A stretch of 46,090 nt of DNA from assembly GCA_001941045.1 (NCBI GenBank), contig MSHD01000022.1:1-46090 (forward strand). The letters are read 5' to 3'. Each line of letters opens with the position of its first letter. Position 1 is the first letter of the stretch. Positions 7,632 through 16,285 of this stretch are shown piece by piece. Made by a program: the position numbers and the translations under genes. The notes under the pieces are model-generated. The model had not been told where the DNA came from. It saw only the letters and a program-made list of their open reading frames with translations, and did not search any database. Source of the stretch: Lachnospiraceae bacterium Zagget2 (GTDB lineage: Bacteria > Bacillota > Clostridia > Lachnospirales > Lachnospiraceae).

Positions 7632-8447
7632 TCAGGTTTCTAAAAGAAACAGGCAGAGCTGCAACGTATCAGTTTCCTGTTCAAAATACATGTCGCCCGA
7701 AAGCTGAAACGTTCCGTCCGCACTCTCCGATTGTACATAATAATAAAAACTCTTATCAATGTTCTTCAGTTCTGACTCAGTATCTGAAAAACTGATACCG
7801 ACAAACTGACTATAAACAGAAAGCAGATTTTCGCAAAATTCTTCCTTATCCGCGATTTTTACGTCTTCAAGAAAAAGGTTTATACAGAGCGGCACACCGG
7901 TTTCCAGATCAAAAATTAGAAGATTATCCTCTACCCAAATAGCGCCCAGCAGGATGCCCTCACTCGTGTCAGAATCCTGTAGCAGACAGGTGCTATCCGA
8001 CGCATTCAGCAATGTGTCAGCCACCTCGCTGTCCCAGGAATAGAGAAAGGTCTCCAGCAACCCGTATCCGACATTATACAGTTCTCTTTGCTGCTCTGTC
8101 CAAAGATCAGGCAGAAATTGATAGTCTGCATTGTAATCTATGGAACCATAAGAACCAGAAACTGACATCGCATTGGAGCTGTCATATATCACTAAATTTT
8201 CATACTCAGGTATAATTTCGGTCTCTTCATTTATGTGCTCAAGTTGACGGATTGCCCGCAATAGACAACTCCGATTCGTCTCATATTCTTCACTGTAGAC
8301 TTCCACATCCGCTGCGGCGACCACACCATTTTTTAGAATATACGAATTGCGCCGTACACGGATAAACGCCAGGGGCACAAGGACGCCCGCAGCCAGAATG
8401 CATATCGTCAGAGCAACTGGAAACAGATATTTCCATGCCCGTTTCAT
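7632..8447 (-). CDS. Membrane-anchored hypothetical protein coupled to sensor kinase
   Basis: A 271-residue protein with an N-terminal transmembrane anchor (LFPVALTICILAAGVLVPLAF, positions about 8-28) and an extracytoplasmic remainder without recognised domain. Its ATG overlaps the kinase stop by 4 bases, so it is translated with the kinase and regulator. An accessory role in signal sensing is plausible from coupling and topology alone. Acidic residues dominate and the C-terminus ends LQLCLFLLET. Confidence 0.75.
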   Translation of the reverse strand: MKRAWKYLFPVALTICILAAGVLVPLAFIRVRRNSYILKNGVVAAADVEVYSEEYETNRSCLLRAIRQLEHINEETEIIPEYENLVIYDSSNAMSVSGSYGSIDYNADYQFLPDLWTEQQRELYNVGYGLLETFLYSWDSEVADTLLNASDSTCLLQDSDTSEGILLGAIWVEDNLLIFDLETGVPLCINLFLEDVKIADKEEFCENLLSVYSQFVGISFSDTESELKNIDKSFYYYVQSESADGTFQLSGDMYFEQETDTLQLCLFLLET

Positions 8448-9799
8448 TCTTCATACACCTCCTCACATAGAGGCAACAGCAGTTCGACAGTAGCCCCCTC
8501 TCCCTCGACACTGTAAAACCTCAGGCTGCCACCGTGAATCCGTGTGATTTTCTCACAAAGCGCCAGCCCCAATCCTGCCCCGTGCTCGCTGCGCGAACGG
8601 GATTTGTCCACCATATAGAAAGCCTCCGTAATCCTCGAGAGCTCCGGTGCCGGGATACCACATCCATCGTCCGTTACCTGAATCTGATAACCTTCCCGAC
8701 TCCTGTGCCCCAGTATCATCACACTGCTCCCACCGGACTTGATTGCGTTGTCTATCAGGTTCAGCAGCAGGGTCTTGAACAGGTCGTACTCAATGCGGAT
8801 GCATCCCGTCTCGCACTGAAAATGCAGCGTGACGCTCCCACGTCCACCGCTGTTTCTGTAGCTCATCTCCACATCCCGGAATACTATCTCCACTTCCATA
8901 ACCTCCAGCAGGAAATCCTGCTGGTTTAACGTGAACAGCTCCAATAGTTTGAAGGACAGGGCCTCGAGCCGCATACCCTCGTTCAGAATATATTCAGCGG
9001 CCTCCCGCACCTGCTCCTGCGGCATCTCCTTCTGACAGAGCGTATCCGCATAGCCAATGATACTCGTCATGGGAGTTTTCAGTTCATGGGCAAAGTTAGC
9101 GGTAAAAGCTTCCTGTTGCTGCACAGATACCTCAAGCTGCTGTATTTTTTCCTCGATGGAGTCGGCCATTGCGTTGAAAGTATGCGCCAGATCTCCGATT
9201 TCATCGTGAGAATGAATTGTTGCGCGAGTAGAATAGTCCCCCTCCGCGAATACCCGGCTTGTTCGCTCGAGTTGCCCCACCAGGCGGGTCAGATACCAGG
9301 TCAGGAAAAGCGCGCCCATTGCCCCGATGCACTCGACCACCAGAAATACCAGCTGGCAATTTTGCTGCAACATCTCCGACTCCTGAAAGAGATTCGAGAT
9401 GTCTTGTACTGTGGTCAGGGTGAGTGACCGTTCGCCCTGTGTGAAGGTACTGACGACAGTCAGCATTTCTGCATCCTCTTCATTTAATATGCTGTATGTT
9501 AGTGTATCCGTCTGCGCGCCCTCTTCCGCCGTCGTAAGTGACAGTGTGACCGCCAGACTCTCCGCCGTCTGCTCTGCCATCTCCTGTATCGCTTCTTCGG
9601 TCACTTTGCTATTTCGCTGCACCGTGAGCAAATTAGAGCGGAGCGCATACTTCACAATTTGGTGCTGTTGGAGCGCATCGTCCATCTGCCGCGACATCGC
9701 GTTTTCAAAGGAGGCTGAAACCGTATAATACTCCGCGAAGGAGAGGGATGCTGTCAGAAGCAGGAGTACGCAAAGATACATGCGTACAAATAACTTCAT
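8444..9799 (-). CDS. Sensor histidine kinase (HAMP, HisKA, HATPase)
   Basis: A 451-residue membrane kinase. Transmembrane segments lie at about 6-22 and 149-170 and flank an extracellular sensor domain of about 125 residues. A HAMP domain (to about 222) follows, then the HisKA box FAHELKTPMTSIIGY with phospho-acceptor H238, N box around N351, and ATP-lid motifs DDGCGIP (377-383) and GAGLGLAL (407-414). The start at 9799 follows GGAGG and overlaps the regulator stop by 4 bases (ATGA). A longer open frame upstream to 9940 is antisense-like and inside the regulator gene, so it is rejected. Confidence 0.93.
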   Translation of the reverse strand: MKLFVRMYLCVLLLLTASLSFAEYYTVSASFENAMSRQMDDALQQHQIVKYALRSNLLTVQRNSKVTEEAIQEMAEQTAESLAVTLSLTTAEEGAQTDTLTYSILNEEDAEMLTVVSTFTQGERSLTLTTVQDISNLFQESEMLQQNCQLVFLVVECIGAMGALFLTWYLTRLVGQLERTSRVFAEGDYSTRATIHSHDEIGDLAHTFNAMADSIEEKIQQLEVSVQQQEAFTANFAHELKTPMTSIIGYADTLCQKEMPQEQVREAAEYILNEGMRLEALSFKLLELFTLNQQDFLLEVMEVEIVFRDVEMSYRNSGGRGSVTLHFQCETGCIRIEYDLFKTLLLNLIDNAIKSGGSSVMILGHRSREGYQIQVTDDGCGIPAPELSRITEAFYMVDKSRSRSEHGAGLGLALCEKITRIHGGSLRFYSVEGEGATVELLLPLCEEVYEE

Positions 9800-10464
9800 G
9801 TTTCCTCCATCCCTGGATTCCACAACCGGTAACCCATCCGTGGCACCGTCTGAATCGTGTTCATCCAACTGAGTTTCTTGCGCAGGCGCTGGATATGGTT
9901 GTCCAACGTGCGCGTCTCCCCGGTATACTCCTCCGCCCATACCTGTTCATAGAGGAAACCACGAGTGAGTGCCACATTGCTGTGGCGAAGCAGTACGACG
10001 AGCAGGTCGAACTCCTTGACGGTCAGGTCGACCTTTTCTCCCGCCTTCCAGACCATGCGCGCCTCTGGATCAACCATCACGTCGCGACAAGTCAACCTGG
10101 TATTCCGCTGTGTCCGGCGCAGAACCGACTCGATGCGCGCCAGCAATTCACCAATCTGAAAAGGCTTCACCAGATAGTCATCCGCCCCCATCTTCAGGCC
10201 TTTTATCCGATCCTGCACCCGCCCCATAGCAGACAGTATAATAACCGGCGTACTGGTCGGTTGTATGTATTCCAGCAGTTCGTATCCGCTGTATTTCGGC
10301 AGCATCAAATCAAGCAACACCAGATCAAAGCCGCTCTCATCGAAACGCGCAAGGCCTTCCTCACCGTCCATCGCACATATACAATGAAAACCCTCTCTCA
10401 TGAACGTACCCTCAATCAGATTGGAGATGGCTGCGTCATCCTCCACAATCAGTATCTTCACCAT
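9796..10464 (-). CDS. OmpR/PhoB-type response regulator
   Basis: A 222-residue two-domain regulator. The receiver domain shows acidic pocket residues in ILIVEDD, phospho-acceptor D52 in LVLLDLMLP, and the conserved lysine in YLVKPF. The winged-helix output domain ends GETRTLDNHIQRLRKKL and TVPRMGYRLWNP, the usual PhoB signature. The ATG at 10464 has a GAGGAGG site; the upstream extension to 10518 lacks one. It is the first gene of the regulator-kinase-membrane protein operon and probably controls the peptidase gene as well. Confidence 0.93.
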   Translation of the reverse strand: MVKILIVEDDAAISNLIEGTFMREGFHCICAMDGEEGLARFDESGFDLVLLDLMLPKYSGYELLEYIQPTSTPVIILSAMGRVQDRIKGLKMGADDYLVKPFQIGELLARIESVLRRTQRNTRLTCRDVMVDPEARMVWKAGEKVDLTVKEFDLLVVLLRHSNVALTRGFLYEQVWAEEYTGETRTLDNHIQRLRKKLSWMNTIQTVPRMGYRLWNPGMEET

Positions 10465-10584
10465 CTCACTCACCTCCTCAAAATCTACTTTATCACAGAT
10501 ATGTGTAGGACTTGTCACAAACCAGAATCCTCGCAGTCCCGATCTGTGTATCAGAGAAGAAATCCGTCAGATCTTAACCGACGA

Positions 10585-12258
10585 TTACAGATTGCCGGTA
10601 ACATTATTATCAACGATGGGAACCATCCCAAAGTGCTTTAACGTCTCCGTAATCGCCGCCTCTTTCTCCGGCGGGCACTGCGGCTGCCTTGCATTCTCGG
10701 ATTTCGGCTTATTATAATTCTCCCGCTCAATGATTCCGTACTTCTGCTTGGTCTGAGCGATATAAAGATTGCTGACATTCAATCCGCTATGCTCCAAGAC
10801 ATATGCCTTGATTTCCTCATAGGTTGCTTTCTTTTCAGCTGCGGTCAAATCCATCTCATCCATGCGGATTTCCACTTCAATATGTTGCTTAGAATGAAGT
10901 TTGGACAATAGGCATACAGTCTCTACATTTCCCGTCCACGGAAACATATCCACGCACCGCGCCCGTTCCACCTGGTAGCCCGCCGCCTGCAGCGCCGCCA
11001 GGTCCCGCGCGAGGCTCGTGGGTTTGCAGGAGATATAGAGCATCCGCTCCACACCGTAGTCGATGATCTTCTTCAGCGCTTTGGGATGGATGCCGTCCCG
11101 GGGCGGGTCGAGGACAATGAAATCGGGCTTCTCCCCGATCGTGTCCAGCACCTTCAGCACGTCTCCGGCGATGAACTCGCAGTTTGTGATGCCGTTGAGC
11201 TGCGCATTCTCGCGGGCGGCGGCGACCGCCTCTTCCACGATCTCCACGCCGATCACCTTCCGCGCGACCGGCGCGAGCATCTGGGCGATCGTGCCGGTCC
11301 CGCTGTACAGATCGAAGACGAGCTGGTCCTTCGTATCCCCAATATAAGAGCGCGCCGTCTCGTAGAGAACCTCCGCCCCCAGAGAATTCGTCTGGAAGAA
11401 GGAGAAGGGCGAGATCCGGAAGCGCAGACCCAACAGTTCCTCATAGAAATAATCTTTCCCGTACAGAATGTCCGTGCCGTCATTCTGTATCACGTCCGCG
11501 AGGCTGTCGTTCTTCGTGTGGAGAATGCCCGCCAGATTTCCGTCCAGCGGGAGCGCGAGCAGCGCGTCGCGCCAGCCGCCAAGATCCTCCTCCCTCTGCG
11601 TCGTTGTCACGAGCGAGACAAGGATCTCCCCCGTGCGCACAGCCTTGCGCACGAGCAGGTGGCGCAGATAGCCCTCATGCCGCAGCTTCCGGTAGAACGG
11701 CGTTTCCTTCTCCGTAAAATAGTCGAGCGTCGCGCGCAGAATCCTCCGGAAATCCGCATCCACAATCTCGCAATGATCCACGGTAACAATGTCATAAAAG
11801 CTGCCGCGCTTATGCATGCCGAGCGACAATGGACCGTCCTTCACCTCATCGCCGAAGGAAAACTCCATCTTGTTCCGGTAGGCGAGACGCCGCGGACTCT
11901 CCTCGATTCCCTCAAAGCGATACTCATAAGCAAAGTCTTTTGCTGCTTCGTCCAGCAGTTCCTTCACCTGCCCCGCCTTCAGCTTCAGCTGCTCCTCGTA
12001 GGGCAGGTTCTGATAGACGCAGCCGCCGCAGACCGGATAATGCGGACAGAGCGGCTCGCACTCAGTTTCCGCATGCTCCAGCACTTCGAGGATGCGCCCC
12101 TCCGCGCGTCCGCTGCGGAGCTTCTGCACCGCGAAGCGCACCCGCTGTCCGGGGAGGCCGCCCTTCACAGTCACGGTTTTTCCCTCGATCCGAATCCGTC
12201 CCTTATTCGGGAAATCCAGCTTCTCAATTGTGCCCTCCAGAATCTGCCCCTTTTTCAT
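10585..12258 (-). CDS. rlmD: 23S rRNA (uracil-5-)-methyltransferase, RumA/RlmD family, with C-terminal extension
   Basis: A 557-residue enzyme that methylates uracil C5 in 23S rRNA using S-adenosylmethionine. It has an N-terminal TRAM domain (residues 1-60), iron-sulfur ligands in CEPLCPHYPVCGGC, the SAM-binding VFDLYSGTGTIAQMLAP, and the catalytic block FIVLDPPRDGIHPKAL with nucleophile cysteine in YISCKPTSLARDL. The methyltransferase fold ends near NVETVCLLSKL at about 455. A further 100 residues (coded at 10585-10887) form a tail unrelated to the fold. The start follows AAGGGAG. In Firmicutes the family may act at one or both of U747 and U1939; which applies here is not known. Confidence 0.93.
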   Translation of the reverse strand: MKKGQILEGTIEKLDFPNKGRIRIEGKTVTVKGGLPGQRVRFAVQKLRSGRAEGRILEVLEHAETECEPLCPHYPVCGGCVYQNLPYEEQLKLKAGQVKELLDEAAKDFAYEYRFEGIEESPRRLAYRNKMEFSFGDEVKDGPLSLGMHKRGSFYDIVTVDHCEIVDADFRRILRATLDYFTEKETPFYRKLRHEGYLRHLLVRKAVRTGEILVSLVTTTQREEDLGGWRDALLALPLDGNLAGILHTKNDSLADVIQNDGTDILYGKDYFYEELLGLRFRISPFSFFQTNSLGAEVLYETARSYIGDTKDQLVFDLYSGTGTIAQMLAPVARKVIGVEIVEEAVAAARENAQLNGITNCEFIAGDVLKVLDTIGEKPDFIVLDPPRDGIHPKALKKIIDYGVERMLYISCKPTSLARDLAALQAAGYQVERARCVDMFPWTGNVETVCLLSKLHSKQHIEVEIRMDEMDLTAAEKKATYEEIKAYVLEHSGLNVSNLYIAQTKQKYGIIERENYNKPKSENARQPQCPPEKEAAITETLKHFGMVPIVDNNVTGNL

Positions 12259-12278
12259 CCGATATCTCCCTTCTACAT

Positions 12279-12317
12279 AGAAAGACCTCCCGCCCGGCCC
12301 TGAAACCGGACAGGAGG
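12279..12317 (-). terminator. Rho-independent terminator after acidic membrane protein gene
   Basis: On the minus strand CCTCC, CCGG, CCGG and GGAGG arms form a GC-rich stem directly followed by TCTTTCT. It lies between the acidic membrane protein gene and the rRNA methyltransferase gene, separating their transcription. Confidence 0.55.
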
Positions 12318-12351
12318 AACCGCTTACCCTCTCTTATTGCGTCAGCTGCGA

Positions 12352-12663
12352 CTATTCTTCCTCGTCCTCGCTCTCGCCATCCTCTTCGTCTTCGACCTCC
12401 GCGTCCTCGAGCTCATCATCGTCGAAGAAATCATCGTCGAAATCTTCATCAAAGTCCTCGTCGAAATCCTCCAGATAATCCGGCGTGAAGAAGCGGTACA
12501 CCGCATAGGCGATACCCACCACCGCGAGCACTGCGCCGATCGTGATCAGTACCCACATCAACGCGTTCTTTTTCTTTTCTTCTTCCTTCTTAATATGAAG
12601 CAATTCACCGAGCATCTCATTGGTCTTCGCTGCATTCAGTAAATCCTCTATACGACTGTTCAT
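12352..12663 (-). CDS. Small membrane protein with acidic repeat tail
   Basis: A 103-residue protein: an N-terminal helical, lysine/glutamate-rich part, one transmembrane segment (ALMWVLITIGAVLAVVGIAY) and a C-terminal tail of almost only D, E and F, including three tandem EDFD-type units. The start at 12663 has GAGG about 9 bases upstream. A role as a membrane anchor with a polyanionic tail can be seen; the function is unknown. It sits between pcrA and the rRNA methyltransferase gene. Confidence 0.75.
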   Translation of the reverse strand: MNSRIEDLLNAAKTNEMLGELLHIKKEEEKKKNALMWVLITIGAVLAVVGIAYAVYRFFTPDYLEDFDEDFDEDFDDDFFDDDELEDAEVEDEEDGESEDEEE

Positions 12664-12726
12664 GACGGATACCTCTTTTCTTTTTTTATAATGTCCAAGT
12701 ATAACATACTTCCGCTGATTATGCAA

Positions 12727-14946
12727 TCAACCCAGCTTTTTCAGCTTCGCGAAGGAGGCGAACATCCGCTTTACGCCCACGCGATCGAAGTCCACCTTCA
12801 CCTCATAGTCGCGTCCGCCGTCGCTGATCTCCTGCACCGTACCCTCGCCAAACTTCATATGCCGCACGCGGTCTCCGACCCCGTACTCCAGGGAGGTCGC
12901 TTTCTTCACCTTGAACTGTTCGAGTCCTGCCGGCTTCGCGCGGAAGGCTTCCCGCGCCTTCTGGCGCTCCGCGCCGCGGGCCGCCTCCTGGGCTTTCGGC
13001 ATACGGGGGACCTCATCCCGGCGCGCGAGCGTCTCCGGCGGAATCTCCCGTACAAAACGGGAGACATTATTGTACTGATTTTCCCCGCGAATCATGCGGA
13101 CGCGCGCACAGGTCAGCGTCAGGCGCCTCATGGCGCGCGTGATGCCCACATAGCAGAGACGCCGCTCCTCTTCGATCTCCTCCTCGGCATTGTCCGCCGC
13201 GATCGACATATAGCTCGGGAACAGGCCATCCTCCATACCTGTCAGATAGACGTAGGGGAATTCCAGTCCCTTCGCGCTGTGAAGCGTCATCAGAAGCACC
13301 CGGTCGTCCGAATCGTCCATGCTGTCGATGTCCGCGACCAGCGCCACTTCCTCCAGGAAGCCGCTGAGCGTCGGATTCTCCTCACTCTCCTCATAGAGAG
13401 CCGCCTTGCTGATCAGCTCGTCGATATTTTCCAGGCGGGCGAGCGATTCCTCGGTGTTCTCATCCTTCAGCTCCTGCGCATAGCCGGTCCGCTCCAGAAT
13501 TTCATCGATCAGCTCTTCGATCTTAAGCTCCGCAAGGCGCAGCCGCAGCGAGTGGATCAGCGTCACAAAGCCCTGAATCTTCAACGCCGCCTTACCGAGG
13601 CCCGGGATCTCATTCGCCGCCTCCAGCGCTTCAAAGAAGCTGATGCCGCGGGAAGTCGCATAGCTCTGCACCTTGTTCAGCGTCACGGCCCCAATGCCGC
13701 GCTTCGGCACATTGATGATCCGGTTCACCGCCAGGTCATCCAGGCCGTTGTCAATCGTCTTGAGATAGGCGAGCACGTCCTTGATCTCCCTGCGGGAATA
13801 GAAGTTCACGCCGCCGATCAGCCGGTACGGAATGTTCGCGTATAGAAATTTTTCCTCAAAGGCGCGGGACTGGGCGTTCGTCCGGTACAGCACCGCAAAA
13901 TCCCTGTACTCTGCCTCCCCGGACGATTTCATGCGGCGAATCTCGCCCGCTATGTATTCCGCCTCCTCATAACCGGTCTGGAACTGCCGGAAATCCACCG
14001 GGTCTCCCATCCCGTTGTCTGTCCAGAGCGCCTTGGCCTTGCGCCCATGATTGTGCGCGATGACCCCGTTCGCCGCGTCGAGAATGTGCTGCGTCGAGCG
14101 GTAATTCTGCTCCAGCTTCACGACCTTCGCCTCCGGGAATACCGACTCGAAATCGAGAATATTCCGGATATTCGCACCGCGGAACTTATAGATAGACTGG
14201 TCGTCGTCCCCGACCACGCAGAGATTATGATGCTCCCCGGCCAGAATGCTGATCATCTGAAACTGCACCGTATTCGTGTCCTGGTACTCATCCACGAGAA
14301 TGTACTGAAAACGATTCCGGTAGTACTGCAGCACATCGGGACAGACTTTCAGGAGCTCCACAGTCTTCACCAGCAGATCGTCAAAATCGAGCGCATTATT
14401 CTTCTTCAGCTCCTTCTGATATTCGAGGTAGGCCTGCGCGATCTTCTGCTGACGGAAGTCGTCCCCCGCCTGCAGGCGCAGCTCCTCCGGGGAAATGCAG
14501 TCGTTCTTCGCGCGGGAGATCGCCGCAAGCACCGCGCGCTCCTTGTAGACCTTCGTGTCGAGCTGCATGCGGCGGCACACGTCCTTGACCACCGTCTTCT
14601 GATCCTCCGCGTCGTAGATCGAGAAATTGGTGTCGTAGCCGAGCTGGTCGATATGGCGGCGCAGAATCCGCACGCAGGCCGAGTGGAAGGTGCTGACCCA
14701 GATGCTCTCCGAGCCGTAGCCCACCATCTTGTCCACGCGCTCACGCATCTCGCCCGCCGCTTTATTTGTAAAGGTGATCGCCAGGATATTCCACGGGTTC
14801 ACACCGCATTCTTCGATTAAATAGGCAATACGGCAGGTCAGCACCCGCGTCTTGCCCGAGCCGGCTCCCGCCAGAATCAGAAGCGGCCCTTCCGTGCAGA
14901 GCACCGCCTCCCGCTGTTCCCTGTTCAGTGTTTCCAGATTGTCCAT
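12727..14946 (-). CDS. pcrA: ATP-dependent DNA helicase PcrA/UvrD
   Basis: A 739-residue superfamily 1A helicase that unwinds DNA 3' to 5' in repair and in rolling-circle replication. Visible motifs: Q motif LNREQREAV, Walker A GAGSGKT (27-33), motif II VDEYQDTN, GDDDQSIYKFRGA, QNYRST, and the late motifs VYLTGMEDGLFPS and ERRLCYVGITRA. The C-terminus carries the PcrA-type tail VGDRVRHMKFGEGTV that binds RNA polymerase in Bacillus. The ATG at 14946 is preferred (GAGG 8 bases upstream); another at 14976 would add 10 residues. Confidence 0.95.
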   Translation of the reverse strand: MDNLETLNREQREAVLCTEGPLLILAGAGSGKTRVLTCRIAYLIEECGVNPWNILAITFTNKAAGEMRERVDKMVGYGSESIWVSTFHSACVRILRRHIDQLGYDTNFSIYDAEDQKTVVKDVCRRMQLDTKVYKERAVLAAISRAKNDCISPEELRLQAGDDFRQQKIAQAYLEYQKELKKNNALDFDDLLVKTVELLKVCPDVLQYYRNRFQYILVDEYQDTNTVQFQMISILAGEHHNLCVVGDDDQSIYKFRGANIRNILDFESVFPEAKVVKLEQNYRSTQHILDAANGVIAHNHGRKAKALWTDNGMGDPVDFRQFQTGYEEAEYIAGEIRRMKSSGEAEYRDFAVLYRTNAQSRAFEEKFLYANIPYRLIGGVNFYSRREIKDVLAYLKTIDNGLDDLAVNRIINVPKRGIGAVTLNKVQSYATSRGISFFEALEAANEIPGLGKAALKIQGFVTLIHSLRLRLAELKIEELIDEILERTGYAQELKDENTEESLARLENIDELISKAALYEESEENPTLSGFLEEVALVADIDSMDDSDDRVLLMTLHSAKGLEFPYVYLTGMEDGLFPSYMSIAADNAEEEIEEERRLCYVGITRAMRRLTLTCARVRMIRGENQYNNVSRFVREIPPETLARRDEVPRMPKAQEAARGAERQKAREAFRAKPAGLEQFKVKKATSLEYGVGDRVRHMKFGEGTVQEISDGGRDYEVKVDFDRVGVKRMFASFAKLKKLG

Positions 14947-15079
14947 CGGGTATTCCTCTTTCTTTTTGTCTTTCATTCCGGTATCTTCCAGTCTATCACA
15001 GGAATCGAAGCCTGACAAATGTTTTGCGCTTGCTATCGCGGAAAAATACTTTTATAATGCTTACTGAAAGGAGCCTGCC

Positions 15080-15304
15080 ATGTACCGTAAAGTCAAGCGC
15101 ATTCTGGCGATCGTCGCCCTTGTTATTATCTGCCTTCTGTACCTTTGCACCTTCATCCTCGCCTTCTTTCAGGGCGAGCGCGCGAAAGAGCTGCTGATGC
15201 TCTCTCTCGTCGCCACCGTCGTGATCCCGGTGCTGATGTATATTTATCTATGGCTGTTCCGGCTCTTCCGGGGCGATGACTCTGACGATGATTCCGATAA
15301 ATAG
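15080..15304 (+). CDS. Small two-span membrane protein
   Basis: A 74-residue protein with two hydrophobic segments (IVALVIICLLYLCTFILAFF and LSLVATVVIPVLMYIYLWLF) and an acidic C-terminus (GDDSDDDSDK). The start at 15080 has an AAAGGAG site 7 bases upstream. It is divergent from pcrA. No family assignment or function is offered. Confidence 0.7.
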   Translation: MYRKVKRILAIVALVIICLLYLCTFILAFFQGERAKELLMLSLVATVVIPVLMYIYLWLFRLFRGDDSDDDSDK

Positions 15305-15307
15305 ACC

Positions 15308-15336
15308 TTCACCAAAGCTTCTCCTTCGCATATATT
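15308..15336 (+). promoter_or_regulatory. Putative promoter and inverted repeat before lipoprotein gene
   Basis: TTCACC (15308-15313) and TATATT (15331-15336) are spaced by 17 bases. A perfect 9-bp inverted repeat TCCTTCGCA (15322-15330) and TGCGAAGGA (15351-15359) brackets the presumed transcription start and includes the ribosome site. It may be a repressor operator. Confidence 0.4.
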
Positions 15337-15366
15337 ACACTAAAGATTCCTGCGAAGGAAAGAAAA

Positions 15367-15822
15367 ATGAAAAGATTTCTCTGTTTTCTTCTGGTCTGTA
15401 TCTCCGTCTTCGCCCTGTGCGGCTGCAATGGCAAAAGCGACCAGACCGCAAATGGACTGACGCCTGTCACTCTGAATGAAGTCGCGCATTCCATCTTCTA
15501 CGCACCGCAGTATGTGGCGATCGAGAACGGCTATTTCGAGGAGGAGGGTATCGCGCTCACGCTTGTCAACGGCGCGGGCGCTGACAATGTGGCCGCCGCG
15601 CTGATCGCGGGCGAAGCGGACATTGGCTTCATGGGGAGCGAATCCTCGATCTACATCTACAATCAGGACTCCGACGACTATTTCATCAATTTTGCCCAGC
15701 TCACGCAGCGCGCGGGGAATTTCCTCGTGTCCCGGGAGCCGATGGACGATTTCGCCTGGACGGATGTAAAGGGCAGCTATGTGCTTGGCGGACGCGCAGG
15801 TGTAGTACATATATCAATGTAA
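15367..15822 (+). pseudogene. 5' part of interrupted ABC substrate-binding lipoprotein gene
   Basis: The first 145 codons of a nitrate/sulfonate/taurine-type (NMT1/SsuA-like) substrate-binding protein. A lipoprotein signal (LCFLLVCISVFALCGC) comes first, then VTLNEVAHSIFYAPQYVAIENGYFEEEGI and GEADIGFMGSESS, typical of the N-lobe. After GGRAG the frame enters the inserted element and stops six codons later (15822). The remaining codons resume at 22163. Unless the element excises, no functional binding protein can be made. The matching permease and ATPase genes are not adjacent. Confidence 0.9.
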
Positions 15823-15824
15823 AT
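15797..15824. other. attL of serine-recombinase element
   Basis: The core CAGGTG joins lipoprotein codons on the left to element DNA on the right. The recombinase half-site motif AATGTAAAT lies 13 bases inside. The central GG (15799-15800) is the likely 2-base crossover, by symmetry. Confidence 0.8.
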
Positions 15825-15929
15825 TACGAAACGATTGTAATTTTGTGCAACTGGGTGAATGGAATGACACAAAATGTAATATAGCAGAATGATAGCCGCG
15901 GAAATTTTGCACCTGCGGCTATGTTTATA

Positions 15930-15958
15930 TTGATATTTTCTCGAATCCTGCATATAAT
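15930..15958 (+). promoter_or_regulatory. Promoter of toxin-antitoxin operon
   Basis: TTGATA (15930-15935) and TATAAT (15953-15958) with a 17-base spacer precede the antitoxin ATG at 16013, itself preceded by GGAGG. Confidence 0.7.
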
Positions 15959-16012
15959 AAAAGTATGGAAATTCCTACTTTTCATGTCAAATTTAAATGG
16001 AGGTGCAATTAG

Positions 16013-16285
16013 ATGTCAAATAATACATTTGTTGATAACGCGAAAGTAATGTCAAAGGGACAGGTCACAATACCCAAAGATGTCCGCGATGTTCTCGGAG
16101 TATCGAGCGGAGACCGCGTGACGTTTGTCGTAGAGGGCAACACGGTCCGCATCGTCAATTCTGCTGTATATGCTATGCAGGTACTCCAGGCGCAGATGCA
16201 GGGTGAGGCAGAAAAAGCGGGGCTTACGTCTGAAGAGGATATTCTTGCGCTCGTAAAGGAAGTACGGGTAGAAGGCGAGGTGTAA
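16013..16285 (+). CDS. AbrB/MazE-type antitoxin
   Basis: A 90-residue protein with an N-terminal SpoVT/AbrB swapped-hairpin domain (KVMSKGQVTIPKDVRDVLGVSSGDRVTFVVEGNTVRI, about 11-47) that binds DNA, and a C-terminal toxin-binding tail. It directly abuts the PIN toxin gene (stop TAA immediately followed by ATG). The pair is a type II toxin-antitoxin module that probably stabilises the element. It probably autorepresses the promoter at 15930-15958. Confidence 0.88.
   Translation: MSNNTFVDNAKVMSKGQVTIPKDVRDVLGVSSGDRVTFVVEGNTVRIVNSAVYAMQVLQAQMQGEAEKAGLTSEEDILALVKEVRVEGEV

Noticed and set aside
11086-12303. 405-codon plus-strand frame
   Set aside because: Fully antisense to the rRNA methyltransferase gene; composition is that of a shadow frame in GC-rich DNA and no domain is seen.
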